DNA from: Pseudomonadota bacterium | Lineage (GTDB): Bacteria > Pseudomonadota > Alphaproteobacteria > Puniceispirillales > Puniceispirillaceae | Length of the DNA: 64,000 bases | Assembly: GCA_027620495.1 (NCBI GenBank) | Contig: JAQCEA010000011.1 | Location: forward strand, 1-64,000 | Direction: 5' to 3' | Translations under genes and position numbers: made by a program | Shown here: in pieces, positions 55,309 through 63,028 of the stretch | Position numbering within the stretch: position 1 is the stretch's first letter | Layout of the letters: every line of letters begins with the position of its first letter | Notes under the pieces: model-generated | Database searches by the model: none | Told to the model about the DNA's origin: nothing | The model's input: only the letters and a program-made list of their open reading frames with translations

Positions 55309-56075
55309 TGGGACAGACAATCAAGGGTTTATTGGCGCTCAGCCTATCAACAATCGCGGTTCATGCGATGTATATTATCGTGATCAGGCCAAAAGCCATG
55401 ATGATGGAAGCGCTGGCCGCGCAAGGTCAGCCCGAATTGACCCGTTCAATCTGGATCATCTTGAAAGATTTTGAACAGGAAGTCTGTTTCATTTTGATGT
55501 TTTGGGCGATGTTTCTGATTTTCGATAAAATCATGCAAATCACCAAAAGCAGCTTTTTGTTTGATGTCGATTTCTTGAAAGATAATGATTTATCGCCGTC
55601 CAACATAAAGCAGGTTCTGGCCGAACTTGATTCCATGAAACATGATCTTGCTGATGCGCCTTTGATCCGGGTGTTGCGGTCAAGTCTGCGCCGATTTCTG
55701 GTTGCTGGGGATATTCATTCTGCCTCAGAAGTTGTCGAAAGCGAATGCGCCGCGCTTGCCAATAAAAATGAAGCAGAAAATTCAATGATCCGCTATTTGA
55801 TCTGGGCGGTGCCATCGATTGGATTTATTGGCACTGTGCGCGGTATTGGCGAGGCATTATCGCGGGCTGATGAGGCGCTGGCAGGCAATATTTCCGGTAT
55901 GACAAGCAGCCTTGGCGTGGCGTTCAATTCAACACTTGTGGCGTTGGTGATCAGCATTGTTTTGATGTTTCTGCTCCATCAATTACAGCGCTTGCAAGAC
56001 AGCCTTATTGTTTCGGTCAATGATTATCTGCAACAAAAGGTGTTAGACCGGCTGAGCAAAGCCAGCAGTGGCTGA
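55308..56075 (+). CDS. TolQ/ExbB/MotA-type proton channel subunit
   Basis: 255 residues. Two N-terminal helices (LSLSTIAVHAMYIIVIRP and VCFILMFWAMFLIF) precede a cytoplasmic helical domain. The conserved channel segment is AVPSIGFIGTVRGIGEALS, followed by GMTSSLGVAFNSTLVALVIS and a last helix. This is the pattern of TolQ/ExbB with the P-x-x-G-x-x-G-T-V turn. In known systems five such subunits surround two ExbD/TolR/MotB helices and use the proton gradient to do mechanical work. The overlap with the microprotein (TAATG) and a 5-base gap to the next gene place it in the operon. Confidence 0.88.
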   Translation: MGQTIKGLLALSLSTIAVHAMYIIVIRPKAMMMEALAAQGQPELTRSIWIILKDFEQEVCFILMFWAMFLIFDKIMQITKSSFLFDVDFLKDNDLSPSNIKQVLAELDSMKHDLADAPLIRVLRSSLRRFLVAGDIHSASEVVESECAALANKNEAENSMIRYLIWAVPSIGFIGTVRGIGEALSRADEALAGNISGMTSSLGVAFNSTLVALVISIVLMFLLHQLQRLQDSLIVSVNDYLQQKVLDRLSKASSG

Positions 56076-56080
56076 TCATC

Positions 56081-57148
56081 ATGCGCCGCACCGAAACTTC
56101 AACATTGGCCTTTCTAGATGTGATGGCGTGCGGGTTAGGTGCTGTCATCTTGATTCTTGTTGTGCTGAAACAACAAGCCCCACCTAATACCCCGCCCCAG
56201 CCTGAACCAATTGTCAGTGCCGAACAGACCGAAGCTGATTTAAATAATCTGCAAAATGAATTGGCCGCATTGCTTGCCGCACAAGATACCGCCAAAGGCG
56301 ATTTGACCAAACAACAACAAATTGTGGCCGCGATCAATACCGCCCTTGAAAAGACCCAAAATGATCTGGTATCTGCCAACACCCAAGACGCGGCATTGGA
56401 CCAAGCCATTGCCAGTGCCAAAAACACATTGGCACAACAACAAACAGAACCCCCGCCAGACGCCATCGACACAGTGCGTACCACCCAGCCACAATATCTG
56501 GTCGGGCTGAAAGTGACCGGCAAAAAAATTGTCGTTCTGCTTGACCGTAGCGCGTCCATGACCGCCAGAGACCTTGTCAAGATCGTGCAATATAAAGCAG
56601 GCCCCAGCACCGCGCGCCAGCGTGCAGAAAAATGGGTCAACGCGCTGAATGCTGTCTGGTGGATGACCGCCCGCGCCCCGGCGCAATCGCAAATCCAAAT
56701 TGCCTCATTTAGCACCAATACAAGATTTCATACCACAAATTGGATTAGAACAAACGACAGCGCGGCGTTGAGCGCCGTGAAAGCCGAAATGGCCTCTCTG
56801 GTGCCTGAAGGTAGCACTAATTTAGAAGATGCTGTTGACGCCGCCATTAAAACTGGGGCCGACAGCATTTATATCATTACCGATGGTCTGCCGACAGCCG
56901 CGCCGGGCGGCCAGACTCTGCTTGGCCTTGATGGATGTGGCAGCAAATGGTTCAAACGCAAGCAAGTAACAGGCGAATGCCGAGTTAGCCTATTTCAACG
57001 TACGGTTGCCGCCGCCGCTGGCAAGCCGGTGCGCATTTCGATTGTGTTGATGCCGCTTGAAGGCGACCCGGATGCGGCCCCGCTATTTTCTAAATGGGCG
57101 CTTAGCAAAGGTGGCGTTTTGCTGAGCGCGGCAAGGAACTGGCCATGA
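56081..57148 (+). CDS. MotB/ExbD-like anchored VWA protein 1
   Basis: 355 residues. N-terminal single helix with the motif LAFLDVMACGLGAVILILVV, in which D13 would sit at the position of the proton-carrying Asp of MotB/ExbD. A coiled coil (about 45-125) leads to a VWA domain with complete MIDAS: DRSAS (from D155), Thr in GSTNLEDA, and Asp in YIITDGLPT. The VWA domain would be periplasmic and bind a partner through a metal ion. It overlaps the next gene by 4 bases (ATGA). Confidence 0.88.
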   Translation: MRRTETSTLAFLDVMACGLGAVILILVVLKQQAPPNTPPQPEPIVSAEQTEADLNNLQNELAALLAAQDTAKGDLTKQQQIVAAINTALEKTQNDLVSANTQDAALDQAIASAKNTLAQQQTEPPPDAIDTVRTTQPQYLVGLKVTGKKIVVLLDRSASMTARDLVKIVQYKAGPSTARQRAEKWVNALNAVWWMTARAPAQSQIQIASFSTNTRFHTTNWIRTNDSAALSAVKAEMASLVPEGSTNLEDAVDAAIKTGADSIYIITDGLPTAAPGGQTLLGLDGCGSKWFKRKQVTGECRVSLFQRTVAAAAGKPVRISIVLMPLEGDPDAAPLFSKWALSKGGVLLSAARNWP

Positions 57149-58107
57149 GCAGACAACCAACAGCCGCGCAAAAGCGTGAAAGGCTCGACCCGTTCAGCCT
57201 GTCTTTTCTCGATATTATTTCCTGCGGGTTTGGCGCGGTTGTTGTGCTTATCCTGATTTTTCGGTTTGACCCATTTCCAGATGACAGAGCCGCCCCACCG
57301 CCGCCAACCGACACTGCCGCCGCCTATAACAGCATTTTGGCTGAGGCCGCCATCAGTGAAAAAACCAAACAGGCAAAAGCGGCACTTGATGATATGTCAG
57401 CTGCACAAACCGCCAGCAACGAAACTGCACAAAGGCTGCAACAACAGCTAGATCAATCACGCCAGCAACTTGCCGCCAAACAAGCGAGCAACGCAGAAAA
57501 GCAACAACAGCTTGCCGCGTTGAAACGCCAGATTGAGCAAGTCAAAATTGCTGGGGCCACAACCGAAGTGCCAAGTGACCCGGATGATGAAGCCGGCGGT
57601 ATTTTGGTAGATCGGGACTATGTCATATTCATTGTTGATACATCTGGCAGTATGCGTGAAATATGGGGGCGCGTGGCGGATCGAATGAACCAAATTTTAC
57701 TGCAGCACCCACAGGTCAAGGGCATCCAGGTGATGAATGACAATGGCAGCTATCTTGTATCTGCCTATGCCAAACGCTGGATCACGGACACCCCGAAAAT
57801 GCGCGAGCGGATTTTACGACTATTTAATTTATGGTCATCGACATCAAACTCTAGCCCGGCCGAAGGGCTGGTGCGCGCGCTCACAGATTTTCAATCTTCG
57901 ACCAAAGACATGTCGATCTATGTGTTGGGTGATGATTTTTCTGGTGGTGATTTTGATAGTGTTATCGAAGCGGTGCGCAAGCTGAATAGCGGCGATGCCC
58001 GCATCAATGCGATTAATTTTATTAATCCAAACGCAACAACGGATAGATTTTCCATTTTGATGCGTGAAATTGCACTGGAAAATCACGGCACACTCATCAC
58101 CATGTGA
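57145..58107 (+). CDS. MotB/ExbD-like anchored VWA protein 2
   Basis: 320 residues, paralogous to the preceding gene. The N-terminal helix reads SFLDIISCGFGAVVVLILIF (D23), then an Ala/Gln-rich coiled coil (about 70-135) and a VWA domain with MIDAS DTSGSM (D165), Ser in NSSPAEGL and Asp in YVLGDDFSGG. The two proteins share the F-L-D-x-x-x-C-G-x-G-A-V core, suggesting they form a heterodimer in the channel. Last gene of the operon; a hairpin follows. Confidence 0.88.
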   Translation: MSRQPTAAQKRERLDPFSLSFLDIISCGFGAVVVLILIFRFDPFPDDRAAPPPPTDTAAAYNSILAEAAISEKTKQAKAALDDMSAAQTASNETAQRLQQQLDQSRQQLAAKQASNAEKQQQLAALKRQIEQVKIAGATTEVPSDPDDEAGGILVDRDYVIFIVDTSGSMREIWGRVADRMNQILLQHPQVKGIQVMNDNGSYLVSAYAKRWITDTPKMRERILRLFNLWSSTSNSSPAEGLVRALTDFQSSTKDMSIYVLGDDFSGGDFDSVIEAVRKLNSGDARINAINFINPNATTDRFSILMREIALENHGTLITM

Positions 58108-58112
58108 TCGGC

Positions 58113-58145
58113 AAGGGCGCCGCCTGATATCTTGGCCACGCCCTT
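58113..58145 (+). terminator. Weak terminator-like hairpin after the VWA operon
   Basis: Stem AAGGGCG/CGCCCTT with inner GCC/GGC pairs. There is no T-run after it, so termination is only suggested. Confidence 0.35.
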
Positions 58146-58154
58146 TGGGTCTGT

Positions 58155-58379
58155 CTAATCAATATGTGTCAGTCGACCGTCTTTATAGGCGCTCCATAAT
58201 TCCAGCAACATTTCCTCAACTTCATCATTTGACAAAAATTGTGGCTTTTCTTCAAAGCTATCAAACACCTTGGCGATAAACTCTTCTGGTGCGTTGCATT
58301 GCGGCAAAAACTGTTCGGCCTTATGCAGGAAAATATGAAGATCTGTTGCCCATTTTTTAACTTCTTGATTGAACCGCAT
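58155..58379 (-). CDS. Small acidic protein, hypothetical
   Basis: 74 residues from the ATG at 58379 (MRFNQEVKKWATDLHIF). A 14-codon upstream extension is possible. Acidic, helical C-terminal half (DEVEEMLLELWSAY). No signal, no membrane helix, no family recognised. It is convergent with the VWA operon. A perfect inverted repeat (58440-58461) lies 60 bases upstream of its start and may be its operator. Confidence 0.6.
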   Translation of the reverse strand: MRFNQEVKKWATDLHIFLHKAEQFLPQCNAPEEFIAKVFDSFEEKPQFLSNDEVEEMLLELWSAYKDGRLTHID

Positions 58380-58439
58380 GAAAACCTCCCGTGGGTTGGG
58401 TATGTAAAAAAATGATGTCATCTAAGCCTTGAGTAAAGT

Positions 58440-58461
58440 TTTACATTTGTAAAAATGTAAA
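58440..58461. promoter_or_regulatory. Perfect palindromic operator candidate
   Basis: Nine-base arms TTTACATTT/AAATGTAAA with a 4-base spacer, in the divergent region between the small acidic protein and the YqaA-like gene. A TTTTGACAAATTTTGACAA direct repeat (58470-58488) follows, which also offers -35-like TTGACA boxes. Confidence 0.55.
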
Positions 58462-58597
58462 TCAAGTGTTTTGACAAATTTTGACAACGCCTATTTCACA
58501 GCAGATCATTTCCGAATTGCCCAAAACCGCCCTCTATTGCTAGAGCTTGTCTGTCGGTGCTGGCGCGCCGGTCTTAGTTTGCTGGAGGCATAGTTAT

Positions 58598-59038
58598 TTG
58601 CTGGCACATCTCGGGGCCTATAGCGGGTTGTTTATCGCCGCATTTTTGGCCGCAACAATTTTACCAGCACAATCAGAGGCCGGGCTTGCCGCGCTCATTC
58701 TGGCATCTCCGGCATCGGTCACATTGCTTGTTGCGACCGCCAGCCTCGGCAATATTTTAGGATCAGTGGTGAATTGGTATCTTGGCCGCGGCATAAACCG
58801 CTTTACCGGCAAACGCTGGTTTCCGGCAAGCGAAGACCAGCTATCGCGGGCGACCAACTGGTATAGCCGTTACGGCCGATGGAGCTTGCTGTTAAGCTGG
58901 GTGCCAGTTATCGGCGACCCATTAACGGTGGTGGCTGGCATCATGCGCGAGCCGCTTTTACGGTTTTTGCTTATTGTTGGGATAGCAAAAACTGGCCGGT
59001 ATATTGTCGTCGCCCTACTGGCCTTGCAGTGGTTATGA
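58598..59038 (+). CDS. YqaA/DedA-like membrane protein
   Basis: About 146 residues from the TTG at 58598, which has GGAGG 9 bases upstream. The longest frame starts at another TTG at 58547. Four helices, with family features FLAATILPAQSEAGLAALI and LSWVPVIGDPLTVVAGIMRE. The VTT/DedA family has been tied to lipid or envelope transport. It is convergent with fni, with a 6-base overlap of the ends. Confidence 0.75.
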   Translation: MLAHLGAYSGLFIAAFLAATILPAQSEAGLAALILASPASVTLLVATASLGNILGSVVNWYLGRGINRFTGKRWFPASEDQLSRATNWYSRYGRWSLLLSWVPVIGDPLTVVAGIMREPLLRFLLIVGIAKTGRYIVVALLALQWL

Positions 59039-60100
59039 CCCTGCCTTGCACGGCGGAATCATATCCTCATCAAATCGCATTTCGACGCCGCCAAATGCCG
59101 CCAGATTTGGCGCCCCGGTCAAAAATAATGCAATGGACATCTGCTGTTTCCAGCCTGTGACAAAATCCTGTAATTTCGGTGCATCTAAATCGCTATCATC
59201 AGCCACCAAATGTGCCAGCATCGGCCCAGCTGCCGATACCATGGTCGCGCCAAGCCGGATGGCTTTGGCCGCATCCAACCCATGACGCACACCGCCAGAG
59301 GCAATAACAAGCTGGCCCGGGCAGGCGCGGCAAACGGTTCGCAGACAGTCAACAGTTGGCATGCCCCAATCAAAAAACGGGGCAAAGATTTCGGCATCAC
59401 CATCGCGCCGCGCGGCTTCTATCCGTGCCCAGTTGGTCCCGCCAAACCCAGCAACATCAACGGCTGTAACCCCCATATCAAACAATTCAGCCGCCAGAAT
59501 CGCATTAATGCCAGCGCCCACTTCCTTGACGATCACTGGAACGGCAGCGTTTTTGACAAGTGCCGCAATCGCCGATTTGACCCCAGTCCAATCGGTTTCA
59601 CCCTCTGGCTGTACTGCCTCTTGCAAGGGATTTAGATGGATCGCAATGGCATCGGCCTGCAAATCATCAATTGCCGCCCGCGCTAGATCAAGACCGCCAG
59701 ATTGGGCAAGCTGAACACCGCCTAAATTGCCAATAATTGGTATATGAGGGGCAAGATCGCGCAAGCGGCGCGCCGTCTGGCCAGCCTCTAATGCGGCGCG
59801 TTGCGACCCTACTGCAAGGGCAATTAACTGGTCTTCAGCGACACCAGCCAAGGCATGATTAATTTGGTCAGCCCGCTTGGTCCCGCCGGTCATCGCCCCA
59901 ATCATCAGCGGTGCCCCTAGCCGGTAGCCTAAAAATTCTGTCGATAGGTCAATGGCGGCGAGGCGAACCTCGGGCAAAGCGCAATGGGTGAAACTGATCC
60001 GGTCGAACCCATTTTCGCCGCCTGACCGGGTGCGGGGGTCAAGCGCAAGTTCAAGATGCGAATCCTTGCGTGCGGCGGCTGGCTTGTCTGATTGCATCAC
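59033..60100 (-). CDS. fni: Type 2 isopentenyl-diphosphate isomerase
   Basis: 355 residues, FMN enzyme of the IDI-2 type. Marks: DRISFTHCALPEVRLAAIDL, LMIGAMTGGTKRADQINHAL, VGSQRAALE and VASGGVRHGLDAAKAIRLGA-like end. It interconverts IPP and DMAPP to supply the carotenoid pathway. It overlaps blh by 4 bases and is the last gene of the crtI-crtB-crtY-blh-fni series. Confidence 0.94.
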   Translation of the reverse strand: MMQSDKPAAARKDSHLELALDPRTRSGGENGFDRISFTHCALPEVRLAAIDLSTEFLGYRLGAPLMIGAMTGGTKRADQINHALAGVAEDQLIALAVGSQRAALEAGQTARRLRDLAPHIPIIGNLGGVQLAQSGGLDLARAAIDDLQADAIAIHLNPLQEAVQPEGETDWTGVKSAIAALVKNAAVPVIVKEVGAGINAILAAELFDMGVTAVDVAGFGGTNWARIEAARRDGDAEIFAPFFDWGMPTVDCLRTVCRACPGQLVIASGGVRHGLDAAKAIRLGATMVSAAGPMLAHLVADDSDLDAPKLQDFVTGWKQQMSIALFLTGAPNLAAFGGVEMRFDEDMIPPCKAGS

Positions 60101-60948
60101 ATGGCATCCTTTACATCACGCCGCCGGAACAGCCCGTCAACCAGAATCATATGGGGTACAGTCAACGCCGCTAGACCGATAAAAATCACCTGCAACAAAT
60201 CTTGACTGATATTACCGCTGTCAAGCCACCACAACATCATAGCACCGCCGCCCCAACTTGCCAAAGTGAACAGCATTGCTTGCGATAACATATGTCGCGG
60301 CGTGGCGTGCGAGCTGACATGATCCCAAATATGACGCATATGTCGGCCCGTATGGATCACACAAAAATAAATGGCAAAGCCGACCAATGGTGGGACCACG
60401 CTTAATAAAAGGCACAATAACGCCAATTCAACCAAACGGGGCCGCAACCCAGCATCACGGATAGCCACGATCAAATAAAGCGCCGCCACTGGCATTATAA
60501 ATATGGGGAACATTTCGGTCATCATAACCGCCAGCATGATATCGCCATTGGTCAATGCCGCATATATTGGTGTCACCTGTTGCAAATGAAACAGGCTGAT
60601 GCCAAACACCGCCACACCGCCATGCGCGGCGATTTGCACAGCCCGGGCAATTCCATTGGTTGCAGTTGCATCACCATGGCCAAAATGCACCGCTGAAATC
60701 AGCAGAAATAGTGCCAATGCCAGCCCCGGTTGCCACACCCAAAACGCCACCACCGCCCCAGCAAAACCAAGATAAACCGTGATGAATTTGATTAAACCGC
60801 CGAGCGTGCGCGAATACCCCAAATGCCGGGCAATCGCCCCGTCAAACGCCCCGTGCGGCAAACCAATCACCACCACAAATGCCAGCGCCACCAAGCTGGC
60901 ATGATCCAGCATAAACAGACGATCGGTCATGCCCATATCCATCGTCAT
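60097..60948 (-). CDS. blh: Beta-carotene 15,15'-dioxygenase (Brp/Blh family)
   Basis: 283 residues from the ATG at 60948, which gives an ATGA overlap with the crtY stop. A longer start (60984) lies within crtY. About seven helices with Brp/Blh His-containing motifs: VIGLPHGAFDGAIARHLG and ISAVHFGHGDATAT. It cleaves beta-carotene to two retinal molecules, the chromophore of rhodopsins. Direct linkage to crt genes and fni is typical of proteorhodopsin clusters. Confidence 0.93.
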   Translation of the reverse strand: MTMDMGMTDRLFMLDHASLVALAFVVVIGLPHGAFDGAIARHLGYSRTLGGLIKFITVYLGFAGAVVAFWVWQPGLALALFLLISAVHFGHGDATATNGIARAVQIAAHGGVAVFGISLFHLQQVTPIYAALTNGDIMLAVMMTEMFPIFIMPVAALYLIVAIRDAGLRPRLVELALLCLLLSVVPPLVGFAIYFCVIHTGRHMRHIWDHVSSHATPRHMLSQAMLFTLASWGGGAMMLWWLDSGNISQDLLQVIFIGLAALTVPHMILVDGLFRRRDVKDAM

Positions 60949-62063
60949 AACACCGCCTTTGCTTCTGGGTGCAATAAACCCCATAGAAACGGTATTTTTG
61001 GCATGGCCATAATCACCTTTGCCCAGGTTTTCATGCCGGCTTCACCACTTAAAAAACGGGCAAATTCATCACCGGTCAGCGCCGCCGCCATAGCGGTAAA
61101 AATATGTGGTGCCAATTCCGGGTGGCGGCGCAAAACAGCCAGAAAAATACGATCCATCCATAATTCAAAGGCGCTATGCGGAACACCTACAGCCAGAGGC
61201 TTGCCAGCAACAGCGCGCGACACCGCATGATCAATTTGCTTTTGGATAAAGCTAAACGCATAGCCGCTTGACGGTCTAATCGCCCCGCCATTTGCCCCAA
61301 TACCAACAAGTCCCGGATCATGTCGGCCCAGCACCCCAAGCGGGATTACCCCGGATTCACGGCGGTTGATCTCAAACGCCGATAGATGACAAATGCTTTT
61401 TAAATAGCTGGTGATGGCGGCGTCATAAAAATCAGCAGGTGCCAGTTCAGGTGAAAACAAAGTCGATTCAATCAAGGCTTCTTGATCTGAAAATGGCAGA
61501 CAGTAAATGAAATGCATCCCCTGCGTTTGATCACAGCGAAAATCCATTAAAATAGCTGTTGTCGGATCAAACGTACCAGCCGCGGCCCGCACCTCCCAGC
61601 CAACAAAATGCTGCAGCATCATACCATCTGGCACCGGGGGCGGTCGGCTATCTAAAATCTGGCCAGCTATGGTTTGTTCAGCCAAAGTTTGTTGAGTGGG
61701 CGCTGGCAGACCCAAATCATGGCGAAACTCTACGCCGCTGGCCTTTGCTTTATCTTGGCAATCTTGTAACCAGAGATGGCGGTGAATGGCACAATAAGGA
61801 TGCCGCACCGCGTGATGCACAACATGCTGGTCGTCGCTGATAATCTGCCAATTGGCCCATTGTTTGCGCGCGGCTGATGTCGCTGGTTGCAGCCATTCCA
61901 TCGCCCAAAACCCCCAGATATGATCATCTGCATCATCTTGTTTCGGGGCGATGAGCGATAGCTTGTGGCCCGGCAAATCGGCGGCGCGCGCCGCTAGTGA
62001 CAATCCGGCACAGCCCGCACCAATGACGCTTACCGGCAATGGCTGTTGTCGATCAACGGACAT
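60945..62063 (-). CDS. crtY: Lycopene beta-cyclase
   Basis: 372 residues from the ATG at 62063, which overlaps the crtB end by 11 bases. A longer frame to 62141 would overlap by 89. The N-terminal dinucleotide motif VSVIGAGCAGLSLA and features such as HIWGFWAMEW and GANGGAIRPSSGYAFSF match the CrtY family. It converts lycopene to beta-carotene. Confidence 0.92.
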   Translation of the reverse strand: MSVDRQQPLPVSVIGAGCAGLSLAARAADLPGHKLSLIAPKQDDADDHIWGFWAMEWLQPATSAARKQWANWQIISDDQHVVHHAVRHPYCAIHRHLWLQDCQDKAKASGVEFRHDLGLPAPTQQTLAEQTIAGQILDSRPPPVPDGMMLQHFVGWEVRAAAGTFDPTTAILMDFRCDQTQGMHFIYCLPFSDQEALIESTLFSPELAPADFYDAAITSYLKSICHLSAFEINRRESGVIPLGVLGRHDPGLVGIGANGGAIRPSSGYAFSFIQKQIDHAVSRAVAGKPLAVGVPHSAFELWMDRIFLAVLRRHPELAPHIFTAMAAALTGDEFARFLSGEAGMKTWAKVIMAMPKIPFLWGLLHPEAKAVL

Positions 62064-62973
62064 CGGGCAGACCTTCCAAACCATCATGAAGCTGTTTGCG
62101 ATGCGGTGCGCGCGGCCACAGCCGCCGCCAGATTGATCCACATGCCTGCAGGCTGCATATGATTTTTGTGACCCGGCTGGTCACTTGTCGGCCGTGATGC
62201 CAGCCATATCCAGTTGCCGTAATCTGTACCCCGATCTGACGATAAACCCGCGCCGCGACCGCGATCGCAATATGGGCGCGCAAGGGCAGATATGTCAAAC
62301 CGGCGGCCCCACTTTGATAATAGTCATCAGCCATTGACAAAAGCTGGCGCTGAGCCGCGCTGACTGACCTTGCCAATTCGCCATCTGGTGCATGGCTGGC
62401 GGCGGTGATATGTACTGGTGTCACATCCCCGGTCCAGCTTGCTGGCAGATACCGGCGTCCCATTTTGGCATCTTCTAAAATATCACGCGCAATGTTGGTC
62501 AGTTGCATGGCAATACCAAGGTCAATGGCATGCGCACGCGCCGCATCATCGTCACAATCAAGCACATGACACATTAACAAACCAACCGTCCCGGCGACCC
62601 GATAGGCATAGCGGCGTAGCGCCCGTTCATCCGCAATACGCACCGGCTTTTGATCCTGCAACAGCCCGTCAATAAGCGCGATAATGACCGGTATGGGCAA
62701 ATTTTGCTGATAGATAAAGGGCAGAAAATCAGCCAAAAGCGGGTCGGTGGCACGGCGCCGCCCGGCCAGATCGTCACGGATCGTTAACAAGCGGTGCGGC
62801 CCATCGGGAATATCACCATCGGCCATATCATCAAGCACCCGGCAAAACCGATATAAGGTGGCCGCATCACCCCCCATCCGGTTGCCAAGAAAACGCCGGG
62901 CCCAGTCAAAACTCTTGCCATTAGCGGCAAGTGCCTGATGCGGTGTCATGAATTCGCTTTTTGCCATCTGCAC
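62053..62973 (-). CDS. crtB: Phytoene synthase
   Basis: 306 residues. Both prenyltransferase Asp motifs are present: RFCRVLDDMADGD and TNIARDILEDAKMGRRYLP. It joins two GGPP into phytoene. crtI ends 55 bases upstream; the crtY start overlaps its 3' end. Confidence 0.93.
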   Translation of the reverse strand: MQMAKSEFMTPHQALAANGKSFDWARRFLGNRMGGDAATLYRFCRVLDDMADGDIPDGPHRLLTIRDDLAGRRRATDPLLADFLPFIYQQNLPIPVIIALIDGLLQDQKPVRIADERALRRYAYRVAGTVGLLMCHVLDCDDDAARAHAIDLGIAMQLTNIARDILEDAKMGRRYLPASWTGDVTPVHITAASHAPDGELARSVSAAQRQLLSMADDYYQSGAAGLTYLPLRAHIAIAVAARVYRQIGVQITATGYGWHHGRQVTSRVTKIICSLQACGSIWRRLWPRAPHRKQLHDGLEGLPDVR

Positions 62974-63028
62974 GAAGCCTAACCCCCAAAATACATAAAT
63001 CTGGATCAGTCACCAGCCATCAAGCGAC

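Noticed and set aside
49313-58107. Assigning the envelope operon to Zorya, Tol-Pal or a flagellar stator
   Set aside because: No ZorC/D/E helicase or nuclease partners, no OmpA-like peptidoglycan-binding domain, no TolA/TolB/Pal and no flagellar genes; the VWA domains replace the usual periplasmic domain.
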